Positions 53,771-64,000 of a DNA stretch of 64,000 nt are shown here, one piece after another. Source of the DNA: Streptomyces minutiscleroticus (lineage in GTDB: Bacteria; Actinomycetota; Actinomycetes; Streptomycetales; Streptomycetaceae); assembly GCF_014650875.1 (NCBI RefSeq), contig NZ_BMVU01000013.1, positions 1 to 64,000 of the forward strand. The letters are read 5' to 3'. The position numbers and the translations under genes were made by a program. Every line of letters starts with the position of its first letter. Position 1 is the stretch's first letter. Under the pieces are notes generated by a model. That model searched no databases. It saw nothing but the letters and a program-made list of their open reading frames with translations, and was not told the origin of the DNA.

Positions 53771-54388
53771 ATGTCACTCCCGCACGCGATCCTGACGGCC
53801 CTGCTGGAGAAGCCGTCGTCGGGCCTCGAACTGACCCGCCGCTTCGACCGCTCGATCGGCTACTTCTGGTCGGCGACGCACCAGCAGATCTATCGCGAGC
53901 TGGGGAGGCTGGAGGCCGAGGGCCACATCCGGGCACTGCCCGCGGAGCAGCCGGCCCGCGGCCAGAGGAAGAGCTACGAGGTGCTGCCCGCGGGCCGTGC
54001 CGAACTCGCCCGCTGGACCGCCGCGCCGCAGGACCCGCGCCCCCACCGCGACCCGCTGCTGCTGCGGCTGCGGGCGTCGGCCGTGGTCGGCACGGCGGGC
54101 CTGCGGGAGGACCTGCTCCGCCACCTCGACCTGCACCGGCGTCAGTTGGCGGAGTACGAGGAGATCCGGCGGCGCGACTTCCCGCCCGGCAGGGACGCGC
54201 CCGAGGACCGGCTGCGCCACCTGGTCCTGCGGGCGGGGATCGATCTGGAGACGTTCTGGACGCAGTGGCTGGACCGCGCGCTCGCCGAGTTCGACGAGAT
54301 GGGGGAGGCGCAGGTGACGGACGGGGCCGGCCGGGCGGACGGGGCGGGGGACACGTCCGCGCGCGCACCGGAGGACTCCGCTTCCTGA
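53771..54388 (+). CDS. PadR-family transcriptional regulator
   Basis: A 205-residue regulator: N-terminal PadR winged helix (about residues 1-85; ILTALLEKPSSGLELTRRFD and YRELGRLEAEGHI) and a Vir_C-type C-terminal helical domain (about 95-175) for dimerisation. The last 25 residues are low-complexity. PadR proteins repress phenolic-acid or drug-response genes. It is 87 bases downstream of fadH but has its own promoter. Its target is not evident. Simple repeats begin just after the stop. Confidence 0.92.
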   Translation: MSLPHAILTALLEKPSSGLELTRRFDRSIGYFWSATHQQIYRELGRLEAEGHIRALPAEQPARGQRKSYEVLPAGRAELARWTAAPQDPRPHRDPLLLRLRASAVVGTAGLREDLLRHLDLHRRQLAEYEEIRRRDFPPGRDAPEDRLRHLVLRAGIDLETFWTQWLDRALAEFDEMGEAQVTDGAGRADGAGDTSARAPEDSAS

Positions 54389-54413
54389 GGCGGACCGGGA
54401 GCCCGAGTCCTCC

Positions 54414-54600
54414 GGTGCGACGCGGTGCGGTGCGACGCGGTGCGGTGCGACGCGGTGCGGTGCGGCGTGTGCGGTGCGACATGGTGCGGTACGGCGTGGT
54501 GCGGTGCGACATGGTGCGGCGCGGTGCGGTGTATGCGGTACGGCGCGGTGCGGCGTATGCGGTACGGCGTGGCGCGGTGCGGTGCGGTGCGGCGTGGACG
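54414..54600. repeat. GGTGCGRC-type simple repeats
   Basis: About 190 bases made almost entirely of GGTGCGACGC, GGTGCGGTGC and GTACGGC variants, a degenerate 5/10-base purine-rich repeat between convergent genes. Short frames through it encode only Arg/Cys/Val/Gly strings and are rejected as genes. Confidence 0.85.
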
Positions 54601-54607
54601 TGCGGCG

Positions 54608-55270
54608 TCAGCCCCGCTTCGTCCGGACCCGGCGGCTCAGGCACCAGACCGAGCCGGCCAGTCCCGCCGTGACCAGTGCGCCGCCCGCGACGGTGGTGAA
54701 CGTGCCGCGGTCCCGGGTCCCGCCGCCCAGGCCGCCCATGACACCGCGCGTGACGGACGGCGAGGGCGACACCGGCACCGAGGCGGACGGCGACGGAGGC
54801 ACCGACGCGGAAGCGGACGACGAGGGGGACGCCGACGCGGACGCGGACGTGGACCCGGAGGGCGAGGGGGAGGGTGAGGCGGAGGGGGGCGGGGAGGACG
54901 TCGACGAGGTGGTGGGGGAGGTGTCCTGGGAGACGGTGATCGACTGGGTGCCCGCCGTCGTGCCGTTCGAGCAGACCACCGCGACGGTGTAGGTGCCCGA
55001 TCCCACCCCCGACCACGAGGCGCTCTGGGTGCTGCCGGTGGTCAGCGGCGTCCGGCGGCCCTGCGCGAAGGTGGTCTGGCCGGTGGAGAGCAGCGCGGCG
55101 TCGCCGCCTCCGCCGCACGCGGTGGTGTTCGCCTGGACCGTGGAACTGCTGAAGGTCACGGTGATGCCCGGCCCCGCCGCGGCGGCCTGGCCGGCGGCCG
55201 GGGCCAGCGGCAGCGCGGCGGCCGCCGTCGCGGTCAGGCCGGAGCGGACGAGTATCCGATGGATGCGCAT
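54608..55270 (-). CDS. Secreted, C-terminally anchored Ser/Pro-rich protein
   Basis: A 220-residue exported protein. A signal peptide (residues 1-32, RSGLTATAAAALPLAPAAG) leads to a beta domain of about 75 residues (GITVTFSSSTVQANT; CGGGGDAALLS; two cysteines likely disulfide-bonded), then 65 residues of Ser/Pro/Ala repeats (SPSPSGSTSASAS) as a wall-spanning stalk, and a C-terminal hydrophobic segment followed by RRVRTKRG. There is no LPxTG, so it is membrane-anchored rather than sortase-linked. ATG 55270 follows GGAGGG. Function unknown; probably a surface protein. Confidence 0.82.
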   Translation of the reverse strand: MRIHRILVRSGLTATAAAALPLAPAAGQAAAAGPGITVTFSSSTVQANTTACGGGGDAALLSTGQTTFAQGRRTPLTTGSTQSASWSGVGSGTYTVAVVCSNGTTAGTQSITVSQDTSPTTSSTSSPPPSASPSPSPSGSTSASASASPSSSASASVPPSPSASVPVSPSPSVTRGVMGGLGGGTRDRGTFTTVAGGALVTAGLAGSVWCLSRRVRTKRG

Positions 55271-55550
55271 GGGTCTTCCCTCCGGCGGCACGGTCGGCGG
55301 GGCATCCCATGCTCCGCCGCGGGTCGGGAACGCCCGTGCTGCCTCCACCGCGAGCCAACGCGGCACGGCCCCGCTCCGCACCCGGACCGCGGCCGGGCAG
55401 GTGACGGAACCCGTCGTCCGGCGCACGCCCGACGGCCCGTCATCGGGTGCGGGCGCGCGACCGGACGACGGGGCGGCACACGCGGTGGCGTGGTGACGCG
55501 GGGAGGCAGGGAGGCGGGCCGCCCGGGGCGCGTCCCGGGGCGCGCCCGGC

Positions 55551-56669
55551 TCAGCCCGTGCCGCCGTTCGTCCCGGCGCCCTTCCCGGTCGTCACGGTGC
55601 GCTCCGGCGAGAACCCGCCCCAGGTCCCGTCGGGCAGCCTGGCCCTGATCCGCACCCGGTGCCCGGCCCCGGCCCCGCGCCCCACGTAGAAGCTGTACTC
55701 GGCCCTGTCGCGCGGTGCGGTGCCGCCGTAGACGACGGAGGTGACCGGCCGCCCGTCCAGGTGCACCTGGTACTCGGTGACGACGCCGTCGGTGTCCGGC
55801 GGGACCCAGGACAGGTCGAGGTAGTACGCCCCGTCCGCGCGGTGCGTCGTGGCGCGGAAGCGGGTGGGGGCGGTGCCCCGGCCGTCGTCGGGGCCCGCGG
55901 CGGTGGTCAGCCGGACGGCTTCGCTCGGGGCCGAGACGTTGTCCGCCGCGTCGCGGGCCCGCACGGTGAACGTGTACCGGGTGCCCGGCCGCAGCCCCGT
56001 CACCACGGTCGCCGTCTGCCCGCCGCCCACACTGTGGATCTTCGTGTCGCCCTGGTGGACGTCGTACGACACCACGCCGCGGTCGTCCGTGGAGGGCTGC
56101 CAGGACAGCCGGACGGCCCGGCCGCCCGCGGCCTCGCCGCTCGGGTCGCCGGGGCGGCTCGGGGCCCGGCGGTCGGCGGCGCCGGCGGCGTGCGTGGTGG
56201 CCCGCACCTCGTCGCTGCGGGGCCCCGCGGTCCCGTCGGCGCCGCGGGCCCGGACGGTGAAGACGTACGCCGTCGAGGGCTTCAGCCCGGTGACGTCCAC
56301 CATGTGCTCGGCGCCCGGCACCTCCTCGACCTTGGTGGTGCCGCGGTACACCTCGTACGTCGCGACCCTCGGCTCCGCGGCGGCGCGGTTCCACATGACG
56401 TGCACGGTGGTGGCGCTGCCCGCGGCGGCGGTGACGCCCCTGGGCGCCGCGGGCGGCCGGGCGGTCGCGGCGGCGTCCCGCCCGGCCGGGCCGCAGGACG
56501 CCGTCAGCAGCAGCGCGCCGCCGAGCAGCACGGCCCGGAGCAGTGGTACGGCCCGGAGCGGCGCGCCGCCGCGCGGCGCGGCACGGCGGGGCACGCCGCC
56601 GCGCGGTACGCCCTCGTGCGGTGCGGCCCGGTGCGGCCCGGCGGGCGAGGAAGCGGGAACGCGTCGCAT
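55551..56669 (-). CDS. Lipoprotein with three fibronectin type III modules
   Basis: A 372-residue lipoprotein: arginine-rich n-region, hydrophobic segment and lipobox LTASC with C59, then three FN3 modules (about 72-158, 172-255 and 265-362), marked by TYEVYRGTTKV, YDVHQGDTKI and EYQVHLDGRPV and by GLKPSTAYVFTVRAR-type strands. FN3 modules usually tether or space catalytic domains of secreted polysaccharidases; no enzyme domain is present, so it may be a binding or scaffold protein. ATG 56669 follows GGGAGGG. A TGGTCCGGACCA palindrome upstream resembles the DasR operator that controls chitin-related genes. Confidence 0.88.
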   Translation of the reverse strand: MRRVPASSPAGPHRAAPHEGVPRGGVPRRAAPRGGAPLRAVPLLRAVLLGGALLLTASCGPAGRDAAATARPPAAPRGVTAAAGSATTVHVMWNRAAAEPRVATYEVYRGTTKVEEVPGAEHMVDVTGLKPSTAYVFTVRARGADGTAGPRSDEVRATTHAAGAADRRAPSRPGDPSGEAAGGRAVRLSWQPSTDDRGVVSYDVHQGDTKIHSVGGGQTATVVTGLRPGTRYTFTVRARDAADNVSAPSEAVRLTTAAGPDDGRGTAPTRFRATTHRADGAYYLDLSWVPPDTDGVVTEYQVHLDGRPVTSVVYGGTAPRDRAEYSFYVGRGAGAGHRVRIRARLPDGTWGGFSPERTVTTGKGAGTNGGTG

Positions 56670-56692
56670 GGCCTGACCCTCCCCTTCGTGAA

Positions 56693-56704
56693 TGGTCCGG
56701 ACCA
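56693..56704. promoter_or_regulatory. DasR-like (dre-type) palindrome
   Basis: TGGTCCGGACCA, a perfect 12-base palindrome 24 bases before the FN3 lipoprotein start. The DasR consensus core is TGGTCTAGACCA, so it differs only in the central two bases. Other GntR/HutC regulators use similar sites. Confidence 0.5.
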
Positions 56705-56764
56705 ATATGGCGCCGCTGACGTGCTCCCAACAAGAGGGCGGTCCCGTCGGCGGGACGGGCGCAC

Positions 56765-56776
56765 GGTTCGCGAACC
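56765..56776. promoter_or_regulatory. Second perfect palindrome
   Basis: GGTTCGCGAACC, a perfect 12-base palindrome about 100 bases upstream of the FN3 lipoprotein. No regulator is assigned. Confidence 0.35.
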
Positions 56777-56892
56777 ACCCGCCGGGTTACGTATGCTGAG
56801 CTTCTTCCCGGCTGAACTCGGCATCCTTACTGGGGAGTTCACGCCGACGGCGCGGACCGCTGTCGTCGCTCGTCCCGCGCCGACGAGGGCGG

Positions 56893-56929
56893 CCGGGTGG
56901 CCGCGGGCGACAGTCCCGCGGCCACCCGG
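56893..56929 (-). terminator. Very strong hairpin downstream of the dha genes
   Basis: CCGGGTGGCCGCGGG (56893-56907), seven-base loop, CCCGCGGCCACCCGG (56915-56929): a perfect 15-bp stem, about 165 bases past the dhaM stop. It would separate the dha operon from the lipoprotein gene. Confidence 0.75.
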
Positions 56930-57092
56930 CCCCGCCGCCCCCGGTCGCCCGCTCCGCACGCGGGCCCGCCCGGGACCCGCGTACGTGGGCGGATGCTCGG
57001 GATCCGCACACGTGGGCGGGCCCGCCCGTGGCCTGCCGTACGCGGCCGAGCCCGCCGTTCCCCGTGCCTGCCGGCAGGCGCGGGTCCGCGGC

Positions 57093-57614
57093 TCACACCT
57101 TCCGGTAGGTGTACGCCTGCGCGGCCGCCGCCTCCACCGCGGCGAGGTCGCCGCCCGCCGACGCCGTGACCACCGCGGCGACCGCGCCCTCGACGAACGG
57201 CGCGTCCACCAGACGGGTGTCCCCGGGGAGGTCGCCGCCCTCCGCCAGCAGGGCCTTCACCGTGAGGACCGCGCTGCCCAGGTCGGCGAGGACGGCGACG
57301 CCCGCGCCGCGGTCCACGGCCGCGGCCGCCGCCGCGATCAGTTCGGAGCTGGTGCCGAGGCCGCCGTCCGCGGTCCCGCCGGCCGGGGCCACGGGGGCGG
57401 TGGCGCCCCCGCCCGCGGCGAGTCCCGCCGCCAGCTCCGCCACCGAGGCGGCCACCGCGGCGCTGTGCGAGACCAGTACGACGCCGACCGTCCTGTCGTC
57501 CGTGCGGTCCGCCCCGTCCGGCCCGCCCGCTCCGGCCGTCGCGTCCCTCCCCTGCGTCGTCCCGTCCCTCCCGTACACCGTCCCCTTCCTCCCGTGTGCC
57601 GTCCCGTCACTCAC
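57093..57614 (-). CDS. dhaM: Dihydroxyacetone kinase phosphotransfer subunit DhaM
   Basis: A 173-residue protein whose residues 43-173 are a PTS EIIA-mannose-type domain: VGVVLVSHSAAVA with phosphoacceptor H50, then LADLGSAVLTVKALL. DhaM passes phosphate from HPr to the ADP bound on DhaL. The EI/HPr-like extensions of E. coli DhaM are absent, so free HPr must donate. The first 41 residues are unusual Gly/Arg/Thr repeats (DGTAHGRKGTVYGRDGT). GTG 57614 overlaps the dhaL stop by eight bases; an internal start nearer residue 43 cannot be excluded. Confidence 0.88.
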   Translation of the reverse strand: MSDGTAHGRKGTVYGRDGTTQGRDATAGAGGPDGADRTDDRTVGVVLVSHSAAVAASVAELAAGLAAGGGATAPVAPAGGTADGGLGTSSELIAAAAAAVDRGAGVAVLADLGSAVLTVKALLAEGGDLPGDTRLVDAPFVEGAVAAVVTASAGGDLAAVEAAAAQAYTYRKV

Positions 57615-58251
57615 CGGCCGCCTCCGCGAGCGCCGCGACCAGCAGGGCCGACGAGGCGGCGCCGGGGTCCTGGTGCCCGACGCTCCGCTCGCCCAGGTAG
57701 CTCGCCCGGCCCTTGCGGGCCCGCAGCGGCGTGGTGGCGAGGGCGCCCTCCTCGGCGGCCGAGCGGGCCGCGGCGAAGGAGGTGCCGAGCGCGTCCACGG
57801 CCGGTACCAGCGCGTCGACCATCGTCTTGTCCCCGGGCGCGGCGCCGCCGAGCTGCCGCACCGCGTCCACCCCCGCGCGCAGCGCGTCCGCGAGCTCCTG
57901 CCGGGAGACCGCCGCCGCGTCACCGAGCGCCTTGCCGGCGCGGCGCAGCAGGGTTCCGTACAGCGGTCCCGAGGCGCCGCCGACCGTCGAGATCAGGTGC
58001 CGTCCGGCGAGCGCCAGGACGGCGCCGGGCGTGTCCGGCGGCTCCTTCTCCAGTTCGGACGCCACGGCGGTGAAGCCGCGCCGCAGGTTGCTCCCGTGGT
58101 CGGCGTCGCCGATGGCCGAGTCGAGGGCGGTGAGCCGGTCCGCCTCGCGGTCCACGGAGGCGGCGGCCGCCGTCATCCAGCGGCGCAGGAAACCGGCGTC
58201 GAGCAGGCCGGGGCCGGACGGATCGGGGTCGGGCAGGTCGAGGTCGGGCAC
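57607..58251 (-). CDS. dhaL: Dihydroxyacetone kinase ADP-binding subunit DhaL
   Basis: A 214-residue helical-barrel protein holding a permanently bound ADP, rephosphorylated by DhaM. The Mg-ADP aspartates lie in SAIGDADHGSNLRRGF (about 46-61), with GGASGPLYGT (about 90-100) and GDKTMVDAL (about 140-150) completing the site. GTG 58251 follows GGAGACGC. It overlaps dhaM by eight bases and lies 215 bases after dhaK; that gap has GAGCAG triple repeats (about 58412-58435) and no gene. Confidence 0.95.
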   Translation of the reverse strand: MPDLDLPDPDPSGPGLLDAGFLRRWMTAAAASVDREADRLTALDSAIGDADHGSNLRRGFTAVASELEKEPPDTPGAVLALAGRHLISTVGGASGPLYGTLLRRAGKALGDAAAVSRQELADALRAGVDAVRQLGGAAPGDKTMVDALVPAVDALGTSFAAARSAAEEGALATTPLRARKGRASYLGERSVGHQDPGAASSALLVAALAEAAGE

Positions 58252-58466
58252 TGCGTCTCCTCGTCGGTCGCTTCTTCGCCGGTCCGGGCCGGGCCGCCCG
58301 TACGGACGCCGCTGGACGTTCGGGTCTCCGTCCCCGGGCCGTCGCGGACACCCGGGGTACGGGGCGGGGCAGGGGGGATGCGGATGTCCTGGCAAAAGGC
58401 AAGGGGCATGGGACAGGAGCAGGAGCAGGAGCAGGGGGCGAGGGGGCCCGCGGTCGCCGGCCGTGC

Positions 58467-59459
58467 TCACCTGCCCCAGCGCAGGCCCGGCGTCGCCACC
58501 GGCGCGTCCCACAGCCGCAGCAGTTCCTCGTCGATCTGGCAGAGCGTCACCGAGGCGCCGGCCATGTCCAGCGAGGTGACGTAGTTGCCCACGAGCGTGC
58601 GCGCCACCGCGACGCCGCGGGCGGCCAGCACCCGCTGCACCTCGGCGCTGAAGCCGTACAGCTCCAGCAGCGGCGTCGCGCCCATGCCGTTGACCAGGAC
58701 GAGGACGGGGTTCCTGGGGGAGAGGTCCGCCAGGATCGCGTCCACGGCGAAGTCGGCGATCTCGCCCGAGGTCATCATCGCGCGTCGCTCCCGGCCCGGT
58801 TCGCCGTGGATGCCGACGCCCAGCTCCAGTTCGCCGGGCGGCAGGTCGAAGGTGGGGCCGCCCTTGGCGGGGGTGGAGCAGGCGGTCAGCGCGACGCCGA
58901 AGCTGCGGGAGCCGGCGTTGACCTGACGGGCGATCGTCTCGACCCGCTCCAGGGGCTGTCCCTCCTCGGCCGCCGCGCCCGCGATCTTCTCCACGAAGAG
59001 GGTCGCGCCGGTGCCCCGCCGCCCGGCCGTGTAGAGGCTGTCGCTCACCGCCACGTCGTCGTCGACCAGGACCTTGGCGACCTGGACGCCCTCGTCCTCG
59101 GCCAGCTCCGCCGCCATGTCGAAGTTGAGCACGTCACCGGTGTAGTTCTTCACGACGAAGAGCACGCCCGCGCCGCTGTCCACGGCGGCCGCGGCGCGCA
59201 GCATCTGGTCCGGCACCGGGCTCGTGAACACCTCGCCGGGGCAGGCCGCCGACAGCATCCCCGGCCCCACGAACCCGCCGTGCAGCGGCTCGTGGCCCGA
59301 GCCGCCGCCCGAGACCAGCGCGACCTTCCCGGCGACGGGGGCGTCCCGCCGTACGACCACCCGGTTCTCGACGTCGACGACCAGCTCGGGGTGGGCGGCG
59401 GCCATGCCGCGCAGCGCGTCCGCGACCACCGTCTCGGCGACGTTGATGAGCATCTTCAT
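58467..59459 (-). CDS. dhaK: Dihydroxyacetone kinase substrate-binding subunit DhaK
   Basis: A 330-residue subunit that binds dihydroxyacetone covalently as a hemiaminal through H218 in GVGIHGEPG, the same residue number as in E. coli DhaK. SGGGSGHEPLHGGFVG (about 50-65) forms the substrate pocket. The Dha kinase converts dihydroxyacetone to DHAP using PEP through EI-HPr-DhaM-DhaL. The start ATG has an AGGAGG site. Upstream 59460-59688 (230 bases) holds the operon promoter; a direct GGTCCGC repeat lies near 59495-59509. No DhaR/DhaS regulator is adjacent. Confidence 0.97.
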   Translation of the reverse strand: MKMLINVAETVVADALRGMAAAHPELVVDVENRVVVRRDAPVAGKVALVSGGGSGHEPLHGGFVGPGMLSAACPGEVFTSPVPDQMLRAAAAVDSGAGVLFVVKNYTGDVLNFDMAAELAEDEGVQVAKVLVDDDVAVSDSLYTAGRRGTGATLFVEKIAGAAAEEGQPLERVETIARQVNAGSRSFGVALTACSTPAKGGPTFDLPPGELELGVGIHGEPGRERRAMMTSGEIADFAVDAILADLSPRNPVLVLVNGMGATPLLELYGFSAEVQRVLAARGVAVARTLVGNYVTSLDMAGASVTLCQIDEELLRLWDAPVATPGLRWGR

Positions 59460-59688
59460 GCGTACCTCCTGGTGAGACCGGCGGCAGCGCTCGCGGTCCG
59501 CGGTCCGCGCGTCGTGCCGCCCGCCGGACCGGCGCTCCCGGCACCCTGTGTCGGCAGTATCGACCTTGGGGCGGCCGTGGTCACGGGTGCGGACGCGCCG
59601 CCCCGCGGTCGCCGGAGCCGGCGCCGCGCGCCGCTTCGCGTCCGGCCGGCCGGGGTTTGGCGCGGCACCGCCCGGCTACCCGGCCCGG

Positions 59689-60066
59689 ATGACAGCGACA
59701 ACAGACCGTCAGGAAGTCGTCCGCTTCCTGGAGGACCGCTTCGCCTGCGCGCAGGCCTGCGGCGAGTGCGCACAGGTGTGCGCCGTGCGCGCGGGACTGA
59801 CCGACCCGGACGGCTCCGACGAGGAACAGCAGGTGCGGCGCAAGGGCATCCTGTGCGCCGAGGTCTGCGACGCCACGTGCCACGTCCTCGCCGAACAGCC
59901 CTGGCAGAACGAGGACGGGCTGCGCGTCCAGGTCGAGTGGTGCCGTGCCGTCTGCCTGGAGAGCGCGCACACCTTCGACCGCAGCCCGGACGCCGAGGCG
60001 GGCGCGGCGGCGTGCCGGGCCTGCGCCCGGGCCTGCACAGAGTTCCTCGCGGTCCTGGACGCCTGA
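59689..60066 (+). CDS. Cys-rich four-helix-bundle copper-protein-like
   Basis: A 125-residue cytoplasmic protein with twelve cysteines in helical spacing: CAQACGECAQVC, CAEVCDATC, CRAVC and CRACARAC. This CxxxC-type pattern on four helices resembles the bacterial copper-storage (Csp3-like, DUF326) family, which holds Cu(I) inside the bundle, though Csp proteins usually have more cysteines. No copper exporter or CsoR gene is near. TACCCG ends six bases before the ATG, suggesting a leaderless transcript. Its 3' end is the first copy of a 30-bp tandem repeat. Confidence 0.85.
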   Translation: MTATTDRQEVVRFLEDRFACAQACGECAQVCAVRAGLTDPDGSDEEQQVRRKGILCAEVCDATCHVLAEQPWQNEDGLRVQVEWCRAVCLESAHTFDRSPDAEAGAAACRACARACTEFLAVLDA

Positions 60067-60160
60067 ACCGGGTTCCTCGCGGTCCTGGACGTCTGAACCG
60101 GGTTCCTCGCGGTCCTGGACGCCCGCACCGGGTTCCTCGCGGTCCCGGACGCCTGGGACG
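60043..60160. repeat. 30-bp tandem repeats copied from a gene 3' end
   Basis: Units TTCCTCGCGGTCCTGGAC + 12 bases start at 60043, 60073, 60103 and 60133. The first unit encodes the last residues (FLAVLDA) and stop of the Cys-rich protein; the next copies are in the same frame, and the second again ends in TGA. The gap to 60265 otherwise has the kinase promoter region. Confidence 0.88.
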
Positions 60161-60265
60161 ACCGCCCCGGACGGCTTCCGGTGCCGTACAGAACCGGCAC
60201 ACGACTGGCCATACTGGACGGGCCAGGGGAGGGCGCGGCCGGATTCTCGGGGGCGATCGCAGGAG

Positions 60266-62653
<2,388 letters not shown>

Positions 62654-62758
62654 CCGGTGGCGCCCGGCGGGCGCGGCGGTGGTGCGGGGCGGTGGCGCGG
62701 GAACACCGGTGCGGGCGCGCACCCTGGCGACCGCGATCATCGCGTGTTACCAAGGGAC

Positions 62759-64000
62759 ATGCCTGCTCACGAGCGTTACGACGCCGTCGTCGTCGGCGGC
62801 GGACACAACGGCCTGGTCGCCGCCGCCTACCTGGCCAGGGCCGGGCGGTCCGTCCTGGTCCTGGAGCGGCTCGGCACGGCCGGGGGCGCCGCCGTCTCCA
62901 CCCGCCCGTTCGCCGGCCTGGACGCACGGCTGTCGCGCTACTCGTACCTGGTCAGCCTGTTGCCCAAGAAGATCGTGCGGGACCTGGACCTGGACTTCCG
63001 GGTGCGCGGCCGGACCGTCTCCTCCTACACGCCCGCCGAGCGGGCGGGCCGCCCCACCGGGCTGCTGGTGGGCGGCGGCGAGCGACGCACCCGCGAGGCC
63101 TTCGCCCGCTTCACCGGCTCCGACCGGGAGTACGCCGCCTGGCAGCGCTTCTACGCCGCGACCGGCCGGGTGGCGCAGCGCGTCTTCCCCACGCTCACCG
63201 AACCGCTGCCGACCCGGGAGGAGCTGCGCCGCCGGGTGGACGACGAGGAGGCGTGGCGGATGTTCTTCGAGGAGCCCCTCGGCGTCGCCGTCGAGGCGGC
63301 CTTCGCCGACGACCTCGTGCGCGGCGTCGTGCTGACCGACGCGCTGATCGGCACCTTCGCCGACGCGCACGACCCCTCGCTGCTGCAGAACCGCTGCTTC
63401 CTCTACCACGTCATCGGCGGCGGCACGGGCGCCTGGGACGTGCCCGTCGGCGGCATGGGCGCGCTGACCGGCGCGATCGCGACGGCGGCCCGTGCGGCGG
63501 GCGCCGTGATCGCCACCGGGCACGAGGCGGTCCGCGTGGACACCGACGGACGCACGGCCGAGGTGGCCTACCGCACCGCCGACGCCGAGGGCACGGTCGC
63601 CGCCCGGCACGTCCTCGTCGGCGCCTCGCCCCACCAGCTGGCCGCCCTCACCGGCGACGAGCCCCCGGTGCCCGCCGAGGGCGCGCAGTTCAAGGTGAAC
63701 ATGCTGCTGGAGCGGCTGCCGAGGCTGCGGGACGAGTCCGTGAACCCGCGCGAGGCGTTCGCCGGCACCTTCCACGTCGCCGAGGGCTACGAGCAGCTGG
63801 CGACGGCGTACGCGCAGGCCGCCTCGGGCGCCCTGCCCGCCGTGCCGCCCTCGGAGATCTACTGCCACTCGCTCACCGACCCGACGATCCTCGGCCCGGA
63901 CCTGGCCGACCGGGGCTACCAGACGCTCACCCTGTTCGGCCTGCACACCCCGGCCCGGCTGTTCGCCCGCGACAACGACGCCGCCCGCGAGGAGCTGCTG
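62759..64000 (+). CDS. Phytoene-desaturase-like FAD oxidoreductase (partial at right edge)
   Basis: At least 414 residues with no stop before the window ends. The N-terminus has the FAD motif AVVVGGGHNGLVAAAYLARAG (in outline, about 9-29) and the GG-type follow-up GTAGGAAVS, then a long substrate domain. This is the NAD(P)/FAD-dependent 'phytoene desaturase family' group (about 520 residues), near PYROXD2 proteins, without crt genes around, so carotenoid work is not implied. AAGGGA precedes ATG 62759. Roughly 100 residues probably lie beyond the edge. Confidence 0.9.
   Translation, partial: MPAHERYDAVVVGGGHNGLVAAAYLARAGRSVLVLERLGTAGGAAVSTRPFAGLDARLSRYSYLVSLLPKKIVRDLDLDFRVRGRTVSSYTPAERAGRPTGLLVGGGERRTREAFARFTGSDREYAAWQRFYAATGRVAQRVFPTLTEPLPTREELRRRVDDEEAWRMFFEEPLGVAVEAAFADDLVRGVVLTDALIGTFADAHDPSLLQNRCFLYHVIGGGTGAWDVPVGGMGALTGAIATAARAAGAVIATGHEAVRVDTDGRTAEVAYRTADAEGTVAARHVLVGASPHQLAALTGDEPPVPAEGAQFKVNMLLERLPRLRDESVNPREAFAGTFHVAEGYEQLATAYAQAASGALPAVPPSEIYCHSLTDPTILGPDLADRGYQTLTLFGLHTPARLFARDNDAAREELL

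Noticed and set aside
54414..54607. Small Arg/Cys-rich peptides encoded in the GGTGC repeats
   Set aside because: Simple-sequence translation with no ribosome site.
60043..60160. CRISPR-like repeat array
   Set aside because: Units are directly adjoining with no spacers and derive from a gene end; no cas genes.

Overview
The window reads as Streptomyces chromosome or a very close relative. It is strongly GC-rich with GC-saturated third codon positions, GTG starts are common, many genes start about six bases after a -10 box (leaderless transcripts), and families such as MEDS/STAS regulators, Rv1733c-like membrane proteins and a monomeric NADP isocitrate dehydrogenase are typical of the genus. 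There are no tRNA or rRNA genes, no CRISPR array and no intact transposon or phage. The content is mostly accessory metabolism, stress response and signalling, as found in the arm-proximal part of such chromosomes.

Layout. 1-12 kb: ATP-binding anti-sigma-like protein, a cysteine-synthase-fold PLP enzyme, a DeoR regulator, a large membrane protein with a GHSQG esterase motif, a beta-helix protein fused to a CbbX-type AAA+ ATPase, an Rv1733c-like membrane protein, a MOSC protein and a TerD-family protein. 12-19 kb: HpnB-like glycosyltransferase, Asp/Glu racemase, O-antigen-ligase-like protein, apolipoprotein N-acyltransferase, Nudix hydrolase, YceI. 19-24 kb: a long GAPDH divergent from isocitrate dehydrogenase, with strong terminators at the ends of both. 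24-27.5 kb: two ion-homeostasis units, each with a riboswitch readable in the sequence: a yybP-ykoY (Mn2+) element before a UPF0016/GDT1 exporter, and a crcB (F-) element before two overlapping Fluc/CrcB genes. 27.5-34.5 kb: D-Ala-D-Ala carboxypeptidase, a short second Rho, an internally deleted P450, a GH13 enzyme, a MITE-like palindromic element and a methyltransferase.

34.5-41.6 kb: an NB-ARC/TPR ATPase lacking a DNA-binding domain, a MEDS-STAS / MEDS-HATPase switch pair, a beta-lactamase-fold hydrolase and a CE7 esterase. 41.8-49.7 kb: a hypoxia/dormancy island like the DosR/DevR (OsdR) regulons: GAF histidine kinase, NarL-type regulator, cNMP-binding protein, Rv1733c-like protein, phosphoketolase and universal stress protein. 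Three near-identical palindromes, GGGCCG-NN-CGG(A/C)CC, lie in its promoter regions and are probably the regulator's boxes. 49.8-54.4 kb: MarR, a HemK-like methyltransferase, a 2,4-dienoyl-CoA-reductase-type flavoenzyme and PadR, with TTGCA-type palindromes at the MarR and flavoenzyme promoters. 54.6-64 kb: secreted Ser/Pro protein, FN3 lipoprotein with a DasR-like operator, dhaK-dhaL-dhaM, Cys-rich copper-protein-like gene, a Ser/Thr kinase with eight TPR repeats, and a phytoene-desaturase-like oxidoreductase cut by the right edge.

Short tandem repeats (9, 17, 23, 30 and 35 bp units) fill several gene ends and intergenic gaps. Starts given here were chosen by Shine-Dalgarno or -10 position and often differ from the longest open frame.
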